Below, piece after piece: positions 17,258-26,492 of a stretch of DNA of 64,000 bases. The notes under the pieces are model-generated. The model was not told the origin of the DNA, made no database searches, and saw only the letters and a list, made by a program, of their open reading frames with translations. A program made the position numbers and the translations under genes. Numbering within the stretch: position 1 is the stretch's first letter; each line of letters opens with the position of its first letter. This DNA is from Marivivens aquimaris. GTDB lineage: Bacteria > Pseudomonadota > Alphaproteobacteria > Rhodobacterales > Rhodobacteraceae. The stretch covers positions 682,001-746,000 of the forward strand of contig NZ_JADBGB010000001.1 of the NCBI RefSeq assembly GCF_015220045.1, written 5' to 3'.

Positions 17258-17893
17258 ATGAGCAATAACGATAGTTTCGTAGACGAGGTGGCGGAAGAGC
17301 TTCGCCGCGACCGTCTTTATCACATGATCCGCCGTTATGGTTGGATCGCTGTTGTCGCAGTTGTCGGTTTGGTCGGTGGTACCGCCTATTTCGAGTATAC
17401 CGGCGCGCAGGAACGCGCTGCTGCGCAGGCCAAGGGCGATGCGATCCTCGCGGCGATGGAGAACAACGACTCCGCATCGCGTAGCGCAGCACTGAACGAA
17501 CTGCCGCAGGGCGTTGTTGCGCTTATGCTCGAAGCATCGACCGCAGTTGACGCAGGCGACCGCGAAGCCGCGATTGCCGCGTACCGCAAGATTGCCGACG
17601 TCGAGGGCGTGCAGAGCATCTACGTGAACGTCGCGGCGTTCAAAGCCATGCTCCTCGATGCGCAGGACATGACCGCCGAAGAGAAAATTGCGGCATTTGA
17701 ACCCTTTACGGACGTCTCCAACCCGCTAAATCTGCTTGCACTGGAGCAGATCGCTCTGGCGCATGTCGAAGCAGGTGAGCGCGAGAAAGCTCTCGAAATC
17801 CTGACGCGTATCGAAAACGATGCATCGACGACTCGGGGCTTGCGTGACCGCGCAGGAACGCTGATTGTTTCTTTGGGCGGCGACGCCGAATAA
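17258..17893 (+). CDS. YfgM/TPR-like inner-membrane protein
   Basis: 211 residues: cytoplasmic N-terminus, one membrane helix (about 28-45), then helical TPR-like repeats facing the periplasm (AALNELPQGV, AAIAAYRKIADVEG, ALEQIALAHVEAGEREKALEIL). Matches the YfgM family, which in E. coli associates with the Sec translocon and periplasmic chaperones. It is followed after 20 bases by bamB and then der, the same order as yfgM-bamB-der in other proteobacteria. GGAAGG precedes the ATG by 6 bases. Confidence 0.85.
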   Translation: MSNNDSFVDEVAEELRRDRLYHMIRRYGWIAVVAVVGLVGGTAYFEYTGAQERAAAQAKGDAILAAMENNDSASRSAALNELPQGVVALMLEASTAVDAGDREAAIAAYRKIADVEGVQSIYVNVAAFKAMLLDAQDMTAEEKIAAFEPFTDVSNPLNLLALEQIALAHVEAGEREKALEILTRIENDASTTRGLRDRAGTLIVSLGGDAE

Positions 17894-17913
17894 CGCGATA
17901 GAGGGGGCAGCCA

Positions 17914-19224
17914 ATGTCGATCCGGACACTACTTAGCAGCTCGGTCCTGCTGGCTGCTCTGGCAGGTTGCGGCGGCACCGACGTCATCCTTCCGGGTGAA
18001 CGCGTCGATTTCCGCGATGGCACCTACGCTGCGCCTCAGGCCGAAGCGAATATCGCGCTGGCGGCTTCGATCCCTGCTGCAACGAACAACGCCGACTGGG
18101 CGCAGAACGGCGGCAACGCCCAGCACAATGTCCAGAACGCAGCCTTTGGCGGAACGCCGCAGCTTCTGTTCTCGGCCGATATCGGTGCGGGCAACGAAAA
18201 GCGCGCCCGACTGGCCGCCGACCCCATCGTTGCGGGCGGTGTGGTCTACACGATTGATTCCGACTCGCAACTGGTTGCCACCTCCACCGTAGGTGCGCGC
18301 CTGTGGCAGTCGAACCTGAAGCCCGTTGGTGAGCGCGTCGCCGGTCCCGCAGGCGGTATGGCCGTTGCAGGCGGCATCATCTACGCGACCTCCGGTTATG
18401 GCGAAATCATCGCGCTCGACACATCGAACGGCGGCATCGTCTGGCGTCAGGATCTGAACTCCGCCGGTGCAGCCGCGCCGACCGTTGCTAACGGCATGGT
18501 TTATGTCGCGAGCCGTGATAGCCGCGGCTGGGTGCTCGACGCCGCGAATGGCCGCGTGAAGTGGACCGTCGACGGCATCACATCGGAAACCCGCTACGGT
18601 TCTGGCGCGAGCGTTGCGATCGGCAGTGACCTGTCGCTGTTCCCGTTCCCGTCGGGCCAGATCATCGCGACCTTCCGCAACGGCGGCACAAATCGCTGGA
18701 ATTCGGCTGTCGCGGGTGAGCGCCTCGGCTACGCTGTCGGCACTGTATTTACTGGTGTTTCCAGCTCTCCGGTCATCGACGGCGGTACCGTGTACGCCAG
18801 CAATCCGGTGGGCCGCATTGCTGCGATGAACCTTGCAACTGGCGCAATCGAGTGGACCGCCAAAGACGGTGCCATCGGTCCGATCCAGCTGACGGGCAAC
18901 TCGCTCTACTTCGTCAATGATGTGAACGAGCTGGTCCGCCTCGACAAGAATTCCGGCAACGTCATCTGGCGCCAATCGCTGCCCGATATGATCGAGCGTC
19001 GCTTCGGTCTGTCGAACGCGGCTTACGCTCATTACGGTCCTGTCATGGCGGGCGGTCAGCTTTATGTCGCATCGTCCGACGGCAACCTGCGCCAGTTCGA
19101 TCCGGCATCGGGCGCGCTGGTCGGTCAGACCGAGGTTCGTGGCGGCGCAGCATCCAATCCGGTAGTCGCCGGCGGTGTACTTTACGTCGTGTCCCAAGAC
19201 GGCAAACTGTTGGCTTTCCGTTGA
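17914..19224 (+). CDS. bamB: Outer-membrane assembly lipoprotein BamB-like (PQQ-type beta-propeller)
   Basis: 436 residues with a lipoprotein signal ending LAALAGC (acylated Cys19). The rest is a series of propeller blades with repeated G-x-V-Y-A-T-S and W-R-Q strands (for example GGIIYATSGYGEIIALD, GGVLYVVSQDGKLLAF). BamB is a lipoprotein of the BAM complex that folds outer-membrane beta-barrels. Gene order with YfgM and Der supports this over a dehydrogenase. Ribosome site GAGGGGG lies 9 bases before the ATG. bamE, another BAM lipoprotein, lies at 37636. Confidence 0.9.
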   Translation: MSIRTLLSSSVLLAALAGCGGTDVILPGERVDFRDGTYAAPQAEANIALAASIPAATNNADWAQNGGNAQHNVQNAAFGGTPQLLFSADIGAGNEKRARLAADPIVAGGVVYTIDSDSQLVATSTVGARLWQSNLKPVGERVAGPAGGMAVAGGIIYATSGYGEIIALDTSNGGIVWRQDLNSAGAAAPTVANGMVYVASRDSRGWVLDAANGRVKWTVDGITSETRYGSGASVAIGSDLSLFPFPSGQIIATFRNGGTNRWNSAVAGERLGYAVGTVFTGVSSSPVIDGGTVYASNPVGRIAAMNLATGAIEWTAKDGAIGPIQLTGNSLYFVNDVNELVRLDKNSGNVIWRQSLPDMIERRFGLSNAAYAHYGPVMAGGQLYVASSDGNLRQFDPASGALVGQTEVRGGAASNPVVAGGVLYVVSQDGKLLAFR

Positions 19225-19272
19225 CGCGATAATGGTGTATCGCCCCTTTTCTGACTAGAAAGGGCATTTGCC

Positions 19273-20730
19273 ATGACATTCACGCTCGCTATCGTCGGTC
19301 GCCCGAACGTGGGCAAATCGACACTGTTCAACCGTCTGGTTGGTAAGAGACTCGCTTTGGTCGACGACCAGCCGGGTGTGACTCGCGATTTGCGTGAAGG
19401 CGAGGCAAAGCTCGGCAACATCAAGTTCACGGTCATCGATTCTGCCGGTCTTGAAGAAGCCACCGACGACAGCCTTCAGGGCCGTATGCGCCGCCTGACA
19501 GAGCGCGCGGTGGAGATGGCCGATGTATGCCTTTTCCTCGTGGATGCCCGCGCCGGTATCACCCCGTCCGATGAAGTGTTTGCCGACATCCTGCGCAAGA
19601 AAAACGCGCACGTGATCCTCGCTGCGAACAAATCCGAAGGGCGTGCGGGTGAGGGCGGTTACCTCGAAGCGTTCTCGCTCGGCCTTGGCGAGCCGATCCG
19701 CCTGTCCGCCGAACACGGCGAGGGTCTGGACGAGCTGTATCACATGCTGCTGCCGCTCTCGGAACAGTTCGAAGAACGCGCCGCTGCCGATGCGCCCGAG
19801 GTCGACGTCGATATCGAGGACTGGGACGAGTTCGAAGAGGGCGAAGAGCCCGAGATCATGATGCCGACCGAGAGCAAGCCGCTCCAGATCGCCGTCATCG
19901 GTCGCCCGAACGCGGGTAAGTCCACGCTTATCAACAAGATCATCGGTGAAGAGCGTCTGCTCACCGGTCCGGAAGCAGGCATCACCCGCGATGCAATCTC
20001 GGTCCGCACCACGTGGGAAGACGTGCCGATGCGTATCTTCGATACCGCCGGTATGCGCCGTAAAGGCAAAGTGAATGAGAAGCTGGAAAAGCTCTCGGTC
20101 GCTGACGGTATTCGCGCGGTCAAGTTCGCCGAAGTCGTGGTCGTTCTGCTCGACGTGTCGATTCCGTTCGAACAACAGGACCTTCGCATCGCCGACCTCG
20201 CCGAACGTGAAGGCCGCGCGGTGATCGTCGCCGTCAACAAGTGGGACGCCGAAGACAACAAGCAGGAAAAGCTGAACGATCTTCGCGAGAAGTTCGGTCG
20301 CCTTCTGCCGCAGCTGCGCGGCGCTCCGATGGTGACCGTCTCGGCCAAGACCGGCAAAGGCCTCGACCGTCTGCACGCAGCGATCATGAAGGCCTACGTG
20401 ACGTGGAACCGCCGCGTGTCGACCTCCGCGCTGAACCGCTGGCTGGTTGGGATGCTGGAGCAGCACCCGCCGCCCGCACCGCAGGGCAAGCGCATCAAGA
20501 TGCGTTACGTCACTCAGGTGAAGACGCGTCCTCCGCAGTTCGTTGTCATGACCTCGCACCCCGATAAGGTGCCCGAGAGCTATGAGCGTTACCTGATTAA
20601 CGGTCTGCGCGAAGACTTTGAAATGCCGGGTACCCCGATCCGCCTTTACCTGCGCGATCAGGGTGAAAAGAACCCGTATAAGAACAAGAAGAAAAAGCAG
20701 CCGTCCAAGCTGTCCAAGCACCTTAAGTAA
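19273..20730 (+). CDS. der: Ribosome biogenesis GTPase Der (EngA)
   Basis: 485 residues with two tandem GTPase domains and a KH-like C-terminus. P-loops GRPNVGKS (8-15) and GRPNAGKS (near 210), DTAG-type G3 motifs (DSAG and DTAG), and base-recognition motifs NKSE and NKWD are all present. Required for 50S ribosomal subunit maturation; cytoplasmic. A basic Lys-rich tail ([14 protein letters not shown]) follows the KH domain. A separate start 48 bases after bamB; its last 8 bases overlap the end of the convergent TspO-related gene. Confidence 0.97.
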   Translation: MTFTLAIVGRPNVGKSTLFNRLVGKRLALVDDQPGVTRDLREGEAKLGNIKFTVIDSAGLEEATDDSLQGRMRRLTERAVEMADVCLFLVDARAGITPSDEVFADILRKKNAHVILAANKSEGRAGEGGYLEAFSLGLGEPIRLSAEHGEGLDELYHMLLPLSEQFEERAAADAPEVDVDIEDWDEFEEGEEPEIMMPTESKPLQIAVIGRPNAGKSTLINKIIGEERLLTGPEAGITRDAISVRTTWEDVPMRIFDTAGMRRKGKVNEKLEKLSVADGIRAVKFAEVVVVLLDVSIPFEQQDLRIADLAEREGRAVIVAVNKWDAEDNKQEKLNDLREKFGRLLPQLRGAPMVTVSAKTGKGLDRLHAAIMKAYVTWNRRVSTSALNRWLVGMLEQHPPPAPQGKRIKMRYVTQVKTRPPQFVVMTSHPDKVPESYERYLINGLREDFEMPGTPIRLYLRDQGEKNPYKNKKKKQPSKLSKHLK

Positions 20731-21424
20731 AGGCGCGACGGGCCAGACGGCTGAGCAGCAGAACGATGCCGATACCGGCAAGCGCCGACATAATCCAATT
20801 GTCGGCGCCGTTCTGCACGATGATCCCGACCAGCGCCCAAATCACGGCAATCCCGTAGGCAGGGCCGCTGGGCGGCATCATCTGCACAAGGATCGCAGCC
20901 GACATCGCAATTGCAAGGAACAGGATCGACGCGGCCTGGTAGCTCAGGATGCCGTAGCCTGCGACCGCGATGGCCAGCGATACGAACGACGCAGCCGTCA
21001 GCCAGCCTGCGTAGAGGCCGAGCGGCACCTTCAGCCACCAGAAATCCTTGTCAGGCGAGCGGAGTAGGGCGAGCACGGTGACGCCTGCCATCACCAGAAT
21101 GACCACCGTCGCCCAGATGACCGTCGCATTCGCAATCGCGAGCCAGAGCGTGCCGAGCGCGAGGCTCAGCGCGAGCGGGCCGCGCACCAGTTGCCATTGG
21201 TAATCGTCACGCCGTTTCCAGAGGCCATAGACCGCCGAAACGATCAACCATGTGTAGATGACGCCCCAGATGCTGAACGCGTATCCCGCGGGCTGGATGG
21301 GCGGCTGATCCATGAAAACGGGGATCTGGCCTTCCTCGTAGCCGGTGAACGGCTCTGTCACGAGCGGGGCAAAGACAAAGGTCAGCGAGAAGAAGGCGGT
21401 CAGCCAAGGAAGATAGCGTTTCAT
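20723..21424 (-). CDS. TspO/MBR-related tryptophan-rich membrane protein
   Basis: 233 residues with about seven hydrophobic helices. The segment [18 protein letters not shown] near residue 45 is the conserved core of proteins annotated as tryptophan-rich sensory or TspO/MBR-related; it is longer than classical five-helix TspO (~160 residues), so I regard it as a related, larger branch of unknown ligand. Located in the inner membrane. Its 3' end overlaps that of der by 8 bases in convergent orientation. No operon partner. Confidence 0.65.
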   Translation of the reverse strand: MKRYLPWLTAFFSLTFVFAPLVTEPFTGYEEGQIPVFMDQPPIQPAGYAFSIWGVIYTWLIVSAVYGLWKRRDDYQWQLVRGPLALSLALGTLWLAIANATVIWATVVILVMAGVTVLALLRSPDKDFWWLKVPLGLYAGWLTAASFVSLAIAVAGYGILSYQAASILFLAIAMSAAILVQMMPPSGPAYGIAVIWALVGIIVQNGADNWIMSALAGIGIVLLLSRLARRAFT

Positions 21425-21491
21425 GCGAAGTCCTACGTCCGGCGGAGTACACTAGATCAACGCTGCACCCGAAACGCTTGTTCCGCAAAAT

Positions 21492-21518
21492 AAAAAAGGG
21501 CGCCGAAGCGCCCTTTTC
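21492..21518 (-). terminator. Terminator of serS
   Basis: Stem of about 10 bp with a four-base loop and, read on the minus strand, a run of six T (21492-21497). It begins immediately after the serS stop codon. Confidence 0.85.
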
Positions 21519-22811
21519 TTATTCCAGATCACCGGCTGCGTTCAGCACCGTCTTGCCCCGCAGATACGGATGAAGCGAGGCGGGCAGCGTGACCGAACCG
21601 TCTTCGTTCTGGCCGTTTTCCAGAACCGCAATGAGCGTGCGGCCAACAGCAAGGCCCGAGCCGTTCAGCGTATGAACGAACTGCGGCTTGCCGCCTTCGG
21701 TCGGCTTGAAGCGGGCGTTCATGCGGCGCGCCTGATAGTCACCAGCGGTCGATACCGACGAAATCTCGCGGTACTTGTCCTGACCGGGCAGCCAGACTTC
21801 GAGGTCGTGGGTCCGCTTCATACCAGCGCCCATATCGCCCGCGCAGAGCTTCATGGTGCGGTAGGGCAGTTCGAGCGCCTCGAGGATCGCTTCGGCCTGA
21901 CGGGTCATACGCGCGTGCTCGTTTTCCGACTCGTCGGGGTGGACGATCGATACCATCTCGACCTTCTCGAACTGGTGCTGACGCAGCATACCCGAGGTAT
22001 CGCGGCCGGCCGAACCCGCTTCCGAACGGAAGCACTGGGTATGCGCGGCGTAGCGCATCGGCAGGGTCGACTCTTCGATCGTGTCGCCGTTGACGAGGTT
22101 GGTCAGCGTGACTTCGGCGGTCGGGATGAGCCACCAGCCGTTGGTGGTCTGGTAGCTGTCCTCGCCGAACTTCGGAAGCTGGCCGGTGCCGTACATCATG
22201 TCTTCCTTGACCATCACGGGGGTGATGGCTTCGGTCAGACCGTGATTTTCGACGTGGAAGTCCAGCATGAACTGGGCCAGCGCACGGTGGATGCGAGCAA
22301 CGCCGCCAGTCAGCACAACGAAACGGCTGCCCGAAAGCTTGGCGCCCGCTTCGAAGTCCATGCCCTTCTTCACACCGGCAAGGTCGTAGTGCTCCACCGG
22401 TTTGAAGTCGAACGAACGCGGGGTGCCCCAACGGCCGATTTCGACGTTGTCGTTTTCGTCGGCACCATCGGGCACATCATCATAGAGCATGTTCGGCAGC
22501 GTCAGGAGGAGCGTGTTCAACTCTTCGTCCTTCTGCTTGGCCTGCTCCTGCATCTGCGCGATTTCTGTTTTCTTTTCAGCGACCAGCGCGCGGAGGCGTT
22601 CGAACTCGGCCTCGTCGCCTTTGGCCTTGGCCGCACCGACTTCTTTCGACGCCTTGTTCTGCTCGGCCTGCGCGGTTTCGGCAGCGAGGATCAGCGCACG
22701 GCGCGCTTCGTCGATGGCAAGGATTTCTGACGAAACCGGCGATGCTCCACGACGCGAGAGGGCGGCATCAAAGGCTGCCGGATTTTCGCGGATAAAGCGG
22801 ATGTCATGCAT
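21519..22811 (-). CDS. serS: Seryl-tRNA synthetase
   Basis: 430 residues, standard length. The N-terminal antiparallel coiled coil (about 30-105, rich in Glu/Lys/Ala) grips the long variable arm of tRNA-Ser. The class II core has motif 2 as [21 protein letters not shown] and motif 3 near [16 protein letters not shown]. It charges tRNA-Ser (and tRNA-Sec where present). Monocistronic; upstream lies a 312-base gene-free stretch. No T-box or other leader is seen. Confidence 0.98.
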   Translation of the reverse strand: MHDIRFIRENPAAFDAALSRRGASPVSSEILAIDEARRALILAAETAQAEQNKASKEVGAAKAKGDEAEFERLRALVAEKKTEIAQMQEQAKQKDEELNTLLLTLPNMLYDDVPDGADENDNVEIGRWGTPRSFDFKPVEHYDLAGVKKGMDFEAGAKLSGSRFVVLTGGVARIHRALAQFMLDFHVENHGLTEAITPVMVKEDMMYGTGQLPKFGEDSYQTTNGWWLIPTAEVTLTNLVNGDTIEESTLPMRYAAHTQCFRSEAGSAGRDTSGMLRQHQFEKVEMVSIVHPDESENEHARMTRQAEAILEALELPYRTMKLCAGDMGAGMKRTHDLEVWLPGQDKYREISSVSTAGDYQARRMNARFKPTEGGKPQFVHTLNGSGLAVGRTLIAVLENGQNEDGSVTLPASLHPYLRGKTVLNAAGDLE

Positions 22812-23123
22812 AGTTCCGTCTCCTTGGTTTGAATGACGCGGTGCTTATTGCACGGCCTCTAACACGAGGGAAGGGCCAAGGTGACTGTGAAACTTTCAAG
22901 ACACCCCTTGCGGGATGATATGATATAACATAACAGTTAGCCGACCGAAGCAAACGGAGCCTCGTCACGCCTTTGTCCAACGCCGAATTGCGGCCGGCTC
23001 TGTCGGTCTGCTGATTTGAAAATCCCTTTTTAGTCCGCTCAAGAATACTCGGCGCATCCGTTGCCGGGACCGAAGAGGTCATGCCGTGTCCCAACTACGC
23101 CAGTGCACAGGATCGTTCTCAAG
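22812..23123. other. 312-base gene-free stretch between serS and DUF6525 gene
   Basis: Divergent spacer. It should hold the serS promoter (minus) and the promoter of the DUF6525/zinc cluster (plus). The only distinct signal is the AT-rich box at 22914-22936. A 96-codon minus-strand frame (22804-23094) runs through it but has no ribosome site or recognisable sequence and overlaps the serS start. Confidence 0.6.
22914..22936. promoter_or_regulatory. Zur-like AT-rich operator candidate
   Basis: An AT-rich island in GC-rich surroundings. Its right half, ATATAACATAAC, resembles the TATAACAT half-site of Zur boxes; the left half (GATGATATGATA, inverted) matches the right at 8 of 12 positions. It is 188 bases before the DUF6525 gene and about 535 before the zrgA-like gene, and about 103 bases upstream of serS on the other strand. 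Zinc control of the downstream operon makes biological sense, but the distance and imperfect symmetry keep this tentative. Confidence 0.35.
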
Positions 23124-23426
23124 ATGAATGGAAACCTCGGCCGGAATGGCCTGCGCAAACGTAGACGGCGCAATGACCCTATGCGTGACTTCGACGCTCT
23201 TCCTCTCGCGCTGCGTCAGTGGATGGCTGGCGCTGCGATGCCATGGTCGCCTGCATCGTGCCGCCGCATCTGGCTCCGCGCGAGGTCCAAAGGGGAGAGC
23301 GTCGAAGCCGTACTGGAAAGGCTGGACAGGGCAGAGCGGCAGTGCCTCGGTCGCGAGCGAATGGGTCTCGTGGCCCAAAATTTGCCAACGCAGCCCGTAG
23401 CGGGTCGCAGCATATCAAAAAACTGA
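23124..23426 (+). CDS. DUF6525-family small protein
   Basis: 100 residues. An N-terminal basic patch (LRKRRRR) is followed by FDALPLALRQWMAGAAMPWSP and an Arg/Glu-rich helix with LERLDRAERQCLGRER, a pattern I associate with the DUF6525 family of Rhodobacteraceae; function unknown. Start placed at ATG 23124, where similarity begins; frames opening at 23061 add 21 residues that look non-coding. The ribosome site is weak. It lies 44 bases upstream of the zinc operon on the same strand, so co-transcription is possible. Confidence 0.6.
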   Translation: MNGNLGRNGLRKRRRRNDPMRDFDALPLALRQWMAGAAMPWSPASCRRIWLRARSKGESVEAVLERLDRAERQCLGRERMGLVAQNLPTQPVAGRSISKN

Positions 23427-23433
23427 CATACTG

Positions 23434-23450
23434 GGCGCGTATTGCGCGCC
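23434..23450 (+). other. Small hairpin in zrgA leader
   Basis: GGCGCG (23434-23439) and CGCGCC (23445-23450) around a five-base loop, 11 bases before the AAAGGA ribosome site of the zrgA-like gene. No T-run; it may affect stability or translation. Confidence 0.35.
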
Positions 23451-23470
23451 GAATACCGAAAGGAATTACA

Positions 23471-24040
23471 ATGAAAACCATTGGTCTGGCGGTTCTCGCC
23501 ACTGTCGCCGCCGCTCCGCTGTTTGCCGAAGACGGACACCGCGAAATGGGCGCGCACGTTCACGGCGTCAGCAAGCTGGAGATGGCCGTCGAAGGCACCA
23601 CCGTTGAGATGCACCTAGAGGCGCCTGGCATGGACATCGTCGGTTTCGAATACGAGCCGAGCACGGATGTCGACCTTGCAGCTGTTGAGGACGCGATTGC
23701 CCAGCTCATGCGCGCTGACGAGCTGTTTGTTTTCAACGACGCGGCGGGCTGTGCGCCTGTCGACGCAATGGCCGAGCTGCACATTCATGACGGCGAAGAG
23801 CATGAAGAAGGACATGATGACCACGACGAACACGAACACGAAGAAGAAGGTGCGCGCCATACCGAATTCGAAGCGCACTACGTGTTTGACTGCGAAGATA
23901 CCTCTGCTTTGACCAGCATCGAGTTTCCGTTCTTCACTCGGTTCGAGAACGCCCACGAGATCGAAGCGCAATACGTCACCGATGCAGGTGCCGGTTCCGC
24001 CGAGATTGACCACCACGTCGCCAAACTGACCCTGAACTAA
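23471..24040 (+). CDS. zrgA: DUF2796 / ZrgA-like periplasmic zinc-binding protein
   Basis: 189 residues with a cleavable signal peptide (MKTIGLAVLATVAAAPLFAE). The mature part starts GAHVHGVSKLEMAVEG, the conserved N-terminus of DUF2796/ZrgA proteins, and contains a His/Asp/Glu-rich loop (about 103-125) with HEEGHDDHDEHEHEE, suited to catch zinc. In Vibrio cholerae ZrgA is the periplasmic component of the ZrgABCDE zinc uptake system. The next four genes here match the rest of that operon. ATG 23471 has AAAGGA 8 bases upstream; longer in-frame starts back to 23219 are rejected. Zinc specificity is inferred. Confidence 0.85.
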   Translation: MKTIGLAVLATVAAAPLFAEDGHREMGAHVHGVSKLEMAVEGTTVEMHLEAPGMDIVGFEYEPSTDVDLAAVEDAIAQLMRADELFVFNDAAGCAPVDAMAELHIHDGEEHEEGHDDHDEHEHEEEGARHTEFEAHYVFDCEDTSALTSIEFPFFTRFENAHEIEAQYVTDAGAGSAEIDHHVAKLTLN

Positions 24041-24043
24041 GCC

Positions 24044-24739
24044 ATGACCAAAGCCGCTTTAAAACTCTCCGATGTCCGATTTTCATGGCCGGGAAAGGGC
24101 GGCTTTGCACTGACGTGTCCGTCGTTTGCCTTGGGGCAGGGCGAAAGGGTCCTGCTCCTTGGTGAAAGCGGGTCGGGCAAATCCACTTTGCTGTCATTGA
24201 TCTGCGGGATTGTTGCCGCCAATCAGGGCGAGGTGCAGGTCTCCGGCACTGACCTCGGAAAGCTACGGGTCGGTGCGCGGGACCGTTTCCGCTCCGAAAA
24301 TATCGGGGTGATTTTCCAGCAGTTCAATCTGCTTCCCTATGGCCGCGTGGTTGATAACATCTTGCTTCCACTCAGGTTTTCGCCCGAGCGGCGCAAGCGT
24401 GCGGGTGATGGCAACGCCGAAGCTGCCCGCCTTTGCACTGACCTTGGTCTGCCTGATGGCGTGATGAATACGCCTGCGGGGCGTCTGAGCGTTGGCCAGC
24501 AGCAACGTGTCGCCGTGGCGCGTGCGCTGATCGGTCGCCCGCCTTTGATAGTCGCGGACGAGCCGACTTCTGCGCTGGATGCGGCGACACAGGACACGTT
24601 CCTTGAACTCCTGTTCCGTCAGACACGAGAGGCTGGATCGGCGGTGCTCATGGTTAGTCACGACGAACGGCTCGGCGACAGGTTCGACCGCGTCATCCGC
24701 CTTGAGGACATCGTCAAAACCGAAAGGGCCGCCGCATGA
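24044..24739 (+). CDS. ABC transporter ATPase, LolD/MacB type (zrg-like operon)
   Basis: 231 residues, an intact ATPase: Walker A GESGSGKST near 40, Q-loop in FQQFNLLPYG, signature LSVGQQQRVAVARAL near 147, Walker B IVADEPTSALD near 166 and a switch His in VSHDERL. The LSVGQQQR signature is characteristic of LolD/FtsE/MacB-type ATPases that power FtsX-like permeases. It starts 3 bases after the zrgA-like stop and overlaps the permease by 4 bases. Such ATPases usually drive mechanical work across the periplasm and do not move solute directly, which is of interest for a zinc system. Confidence 0.9.
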   Translation: MTKAALKLSDVRFSWPGKGGFALTCPSFALGQGERVLLLGESGSGKSTLLSLICGIVAANQGEVQVSGTDLGKLRVGARDRFRSENIGVIFQQFNLLPYGRVVDNILLPLRFSPERRKRAGDGNAEAARLCTDLGLPDGVMNTPAGRLSVGQQQRVAVARALIGRPPLIVADEPTSALDAATQDTFLELLFRQTREAGSAVLMVSHDERLGDRFDRVIRLEDIVKTERAAA

Positions 24740-25986
24740 TTTTCCGTCTCGCTTTCGGCTCGCTTATCGCCCGCGCCCTGACGGTCGGTATGACGATCAT
24801 CGCCATTGCTCTGTCGGTCGCGCTCTTCCTCGGGGTAGAAAAAGTCCGCACCGGTGCCCGCGATAGCTTTGCCGATACGATTTCGGGCACCGACCTGATT
24901 GTTGGCGCGCGGTCGGGTTCGGTACAGCTGCTGCTCTATTCCGTGTTCCGCATCGGCAACGCAACGAACAATGTGACGTGGGAAAGCTACGAGGACATCG
25001 CAAACCGTGAAGAGGTCGACTGGATCGTGCCGATCTCGCTGGGCGACAGCCATAAGCAGTTCCGCGTGATGGGCACGACCAACGAGTTCTTTGACCGCTA
25101 CAAATTCCGCGGTGGCCGCTCGCTCGAATTTGCGGACGGGCAGGGAGTTGGTGACCTTTACGATACTGTCGTCGGCGCCGACGTGGCCGAAACGCTCGGG
25201 TACAAAGTGGGCGACCCGATAGTGGTGGCACATGGCCTTGCGTCGTTTACCGAACATGACGACCAGCCGTTCCGTATTGCTGGTATCCTCGCCAAGACCG
25301 GCACGCCCGTTGACCGCACGGTGATTGTCAGCTTGGAGGCAATCGAGGCTATCCACATCGACTGGCAGACGGGCGCGAAGTCCGGCGGACCCGCAACGCC
25401 GGTCGAGCAAATCCGCCAGATGAACCTTCAGCCGCAAGCGATCACAGCGGCGCTGGTCGGGGTGAAATCCCGTCTTCAAATATTTGGACTACAACGGTGG
25501 ATCAACGAATACGCCGAAGAGCCTCTGCTCGCAGTCCTTCCCGGTGTCGCCCTGCAAGAGCTCTGGCAGATCGTCGGGGTAGCCGAAAACGCACTGATCG
25601 GCGTGTCCGCGATGGTCGTGCTGACCGCGCTAATCGGGATGATGGCGATGATCTTCTCCAGCCTGAACGAGAGGCGGCGGGAGATGGCGATCTGGCGTGC
25701 GGTTGGCGCGAGCCCCGTGACGATCCTCGGCATGCTGGTGCTGGAGGCAGTCCTGATGGCAGCCATCGGCGCGGCGCTCGGTGTTGTAATCCTCTACGCC
25801 GGACTGATGGTTTTCCAGCCGTGGGCCGACGCCGCCTATGGCATCTGGCTCCCGATTGAGGCACCCTCGCTCTATGAAATTCAATTGCTCGGCGCGGTGA
25901 TTTTGGCGGCGGCACTCGCCAGCCTCGTTCCGGCGCTGCGCGCCTACCGCCTCTCGCTCGCAGATGGCATGATGGTGAGAATATGA
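24736..25986 (+). CDS. FtsX-like ABC permease (zrg-like operon)
   Basis: 416 residues: one N-terminal membrane helix (about 12-32), a large MacB-type periplasmic domain (about 35-270), and three C-terminal helices (about 285-400), the layout of LolC/MacB/FtsX permeases. The loop NERRREMAIWRAVGASP after the second helix is the typical coupling segment contacting the ATPase. Overlaps the ATPase gene (ATGA) and the following DUF3299 gene (ATGA), so translation of the whole set is coupled. Confidence 0.88.
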   Translation: MIFRLAFGSLIARALTVGMTIIAIALSVALFLGVEKVRTGARDSFADTISGTDLIVGARSGSVQLLLYSVFRIGNATNNVTWESYEDIANREEVDWIVPISLGDSHKQFRVMGTTNEFFDRYKFRGGRSLEFADGQGVGDLYDTVVGADVAETLGYKVGDPIVVAHGLASFTEHDDQPFRIAGILAKTGTPVDRTVIVSLEAIEAIHIDWQTGAKSGGPATPVEQIRQMNLQPQAITAALVGVKSRLQIFGLQRWINEYAEEPLLAVLPGVALQELWQIVGVAENALIGVSAMVVLTALIGMMAMIFSSLNERRREMAIWRAVGASPVTILGMLVLEAVLMAAIGAALGVVILYAGLMVFQPWADAAYGIWLPIEAPSLYEIQLLGAVILAAALASLVPALRAYRLSLADGMMVRI

Positions 25987-26492
25987 TCCGACTTTCCCGC
26001 AGACAGCTTTTGTTAACGACCACCGCGGCGGCAGTTTTGTCTCGCGCTGCTCTCGCTGCCGACTATCAGGAGATCACGTGGGACGACCTGATCCCGCCCG
26101 GCGTGCCGTATTCCGAGATTATCGGGAACGGCGAGATGGACGTGATGAATGATACGTGGAACCCGGTGTTTGATGAGAACGGGGTGAAGCTCAACATGGC
26201 TCTTGACGGCATGGCGGTGAAGCTGCCGGGCTACATCATCCCGATCGATGTGGGGACGGAAGGTGTCACGAGCTTTGTCTTTGTGCCTTACACTGGTGCC
26301 TGCATCCATGTACCGCCGCCTCCGCCCAATCAGGTGGTGTTCGTGATGAGCGAGACCCCTTGGCCAAACGATCAGTTGTTCGATGCCGTGTGGGTTTATG
26401 GGACCATGTCCGCCAAGCTGCAAAGCAACGAGCTGGCGCAGATGGGCTATGAAATTAAAGCCGAGAAGATGGAAATTTACGAATGGACGTAA
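25983..26492 (+). CDS. DUF3299 protein 1, Tat-like signal (zrg-like operon)
   Basis: 169 residues. The N-terminus reads SRRQLLLTTTAAAVLSRAALA, a twin-arginine-like export signal, so the folded protein is probably periplasmic. The conserved core has TWDDLIPPG, a KLPGYIIPID segment and the GACIHVPPPPPNQ motif, whose Cys and His could bind metal. DUF3299 proteins are the last members of the Vibrio zrg cluster. Biochemical role not known. Overlaps its upstream neighbour by 4 bases. Confidence 0.82.
   Translation: MIRLSRRQLLLTTTAAAVLSRAALAADYQEITWDDLIPPGVPYSEIIGNGEMDVMNDTWNPVFDENGVKLNMALDGMAVKLPGYIIPIDVGTEGVTSFVFVPYTGACIHVPPPPPNQVVFVMSETPWPNDQLFDAVWVYGTMSAKLQSNELAQMGYEIKAEKMEIYEWT

Noticed and set aside
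17914..19224. PQQ-dependent dehydrogenase
   Set aside because: The propeller repeats resemble PQQ enzymes, but the lipobox, length and yfgM-bamB-der order fit BamB.
22804..23094. 96-codon minus-strand frame upstream of serS
   Set aside because: Overlaps the serS start, low-complexity residues, no ribosome site or recognisable motif.
22812..23123. T-box or other riboswitch upstream of serS
   Set aside because: No T-box sequence, specifier loop or terminator/antiterminator pair could be found; T-boxes are also rare in proteobacteria.
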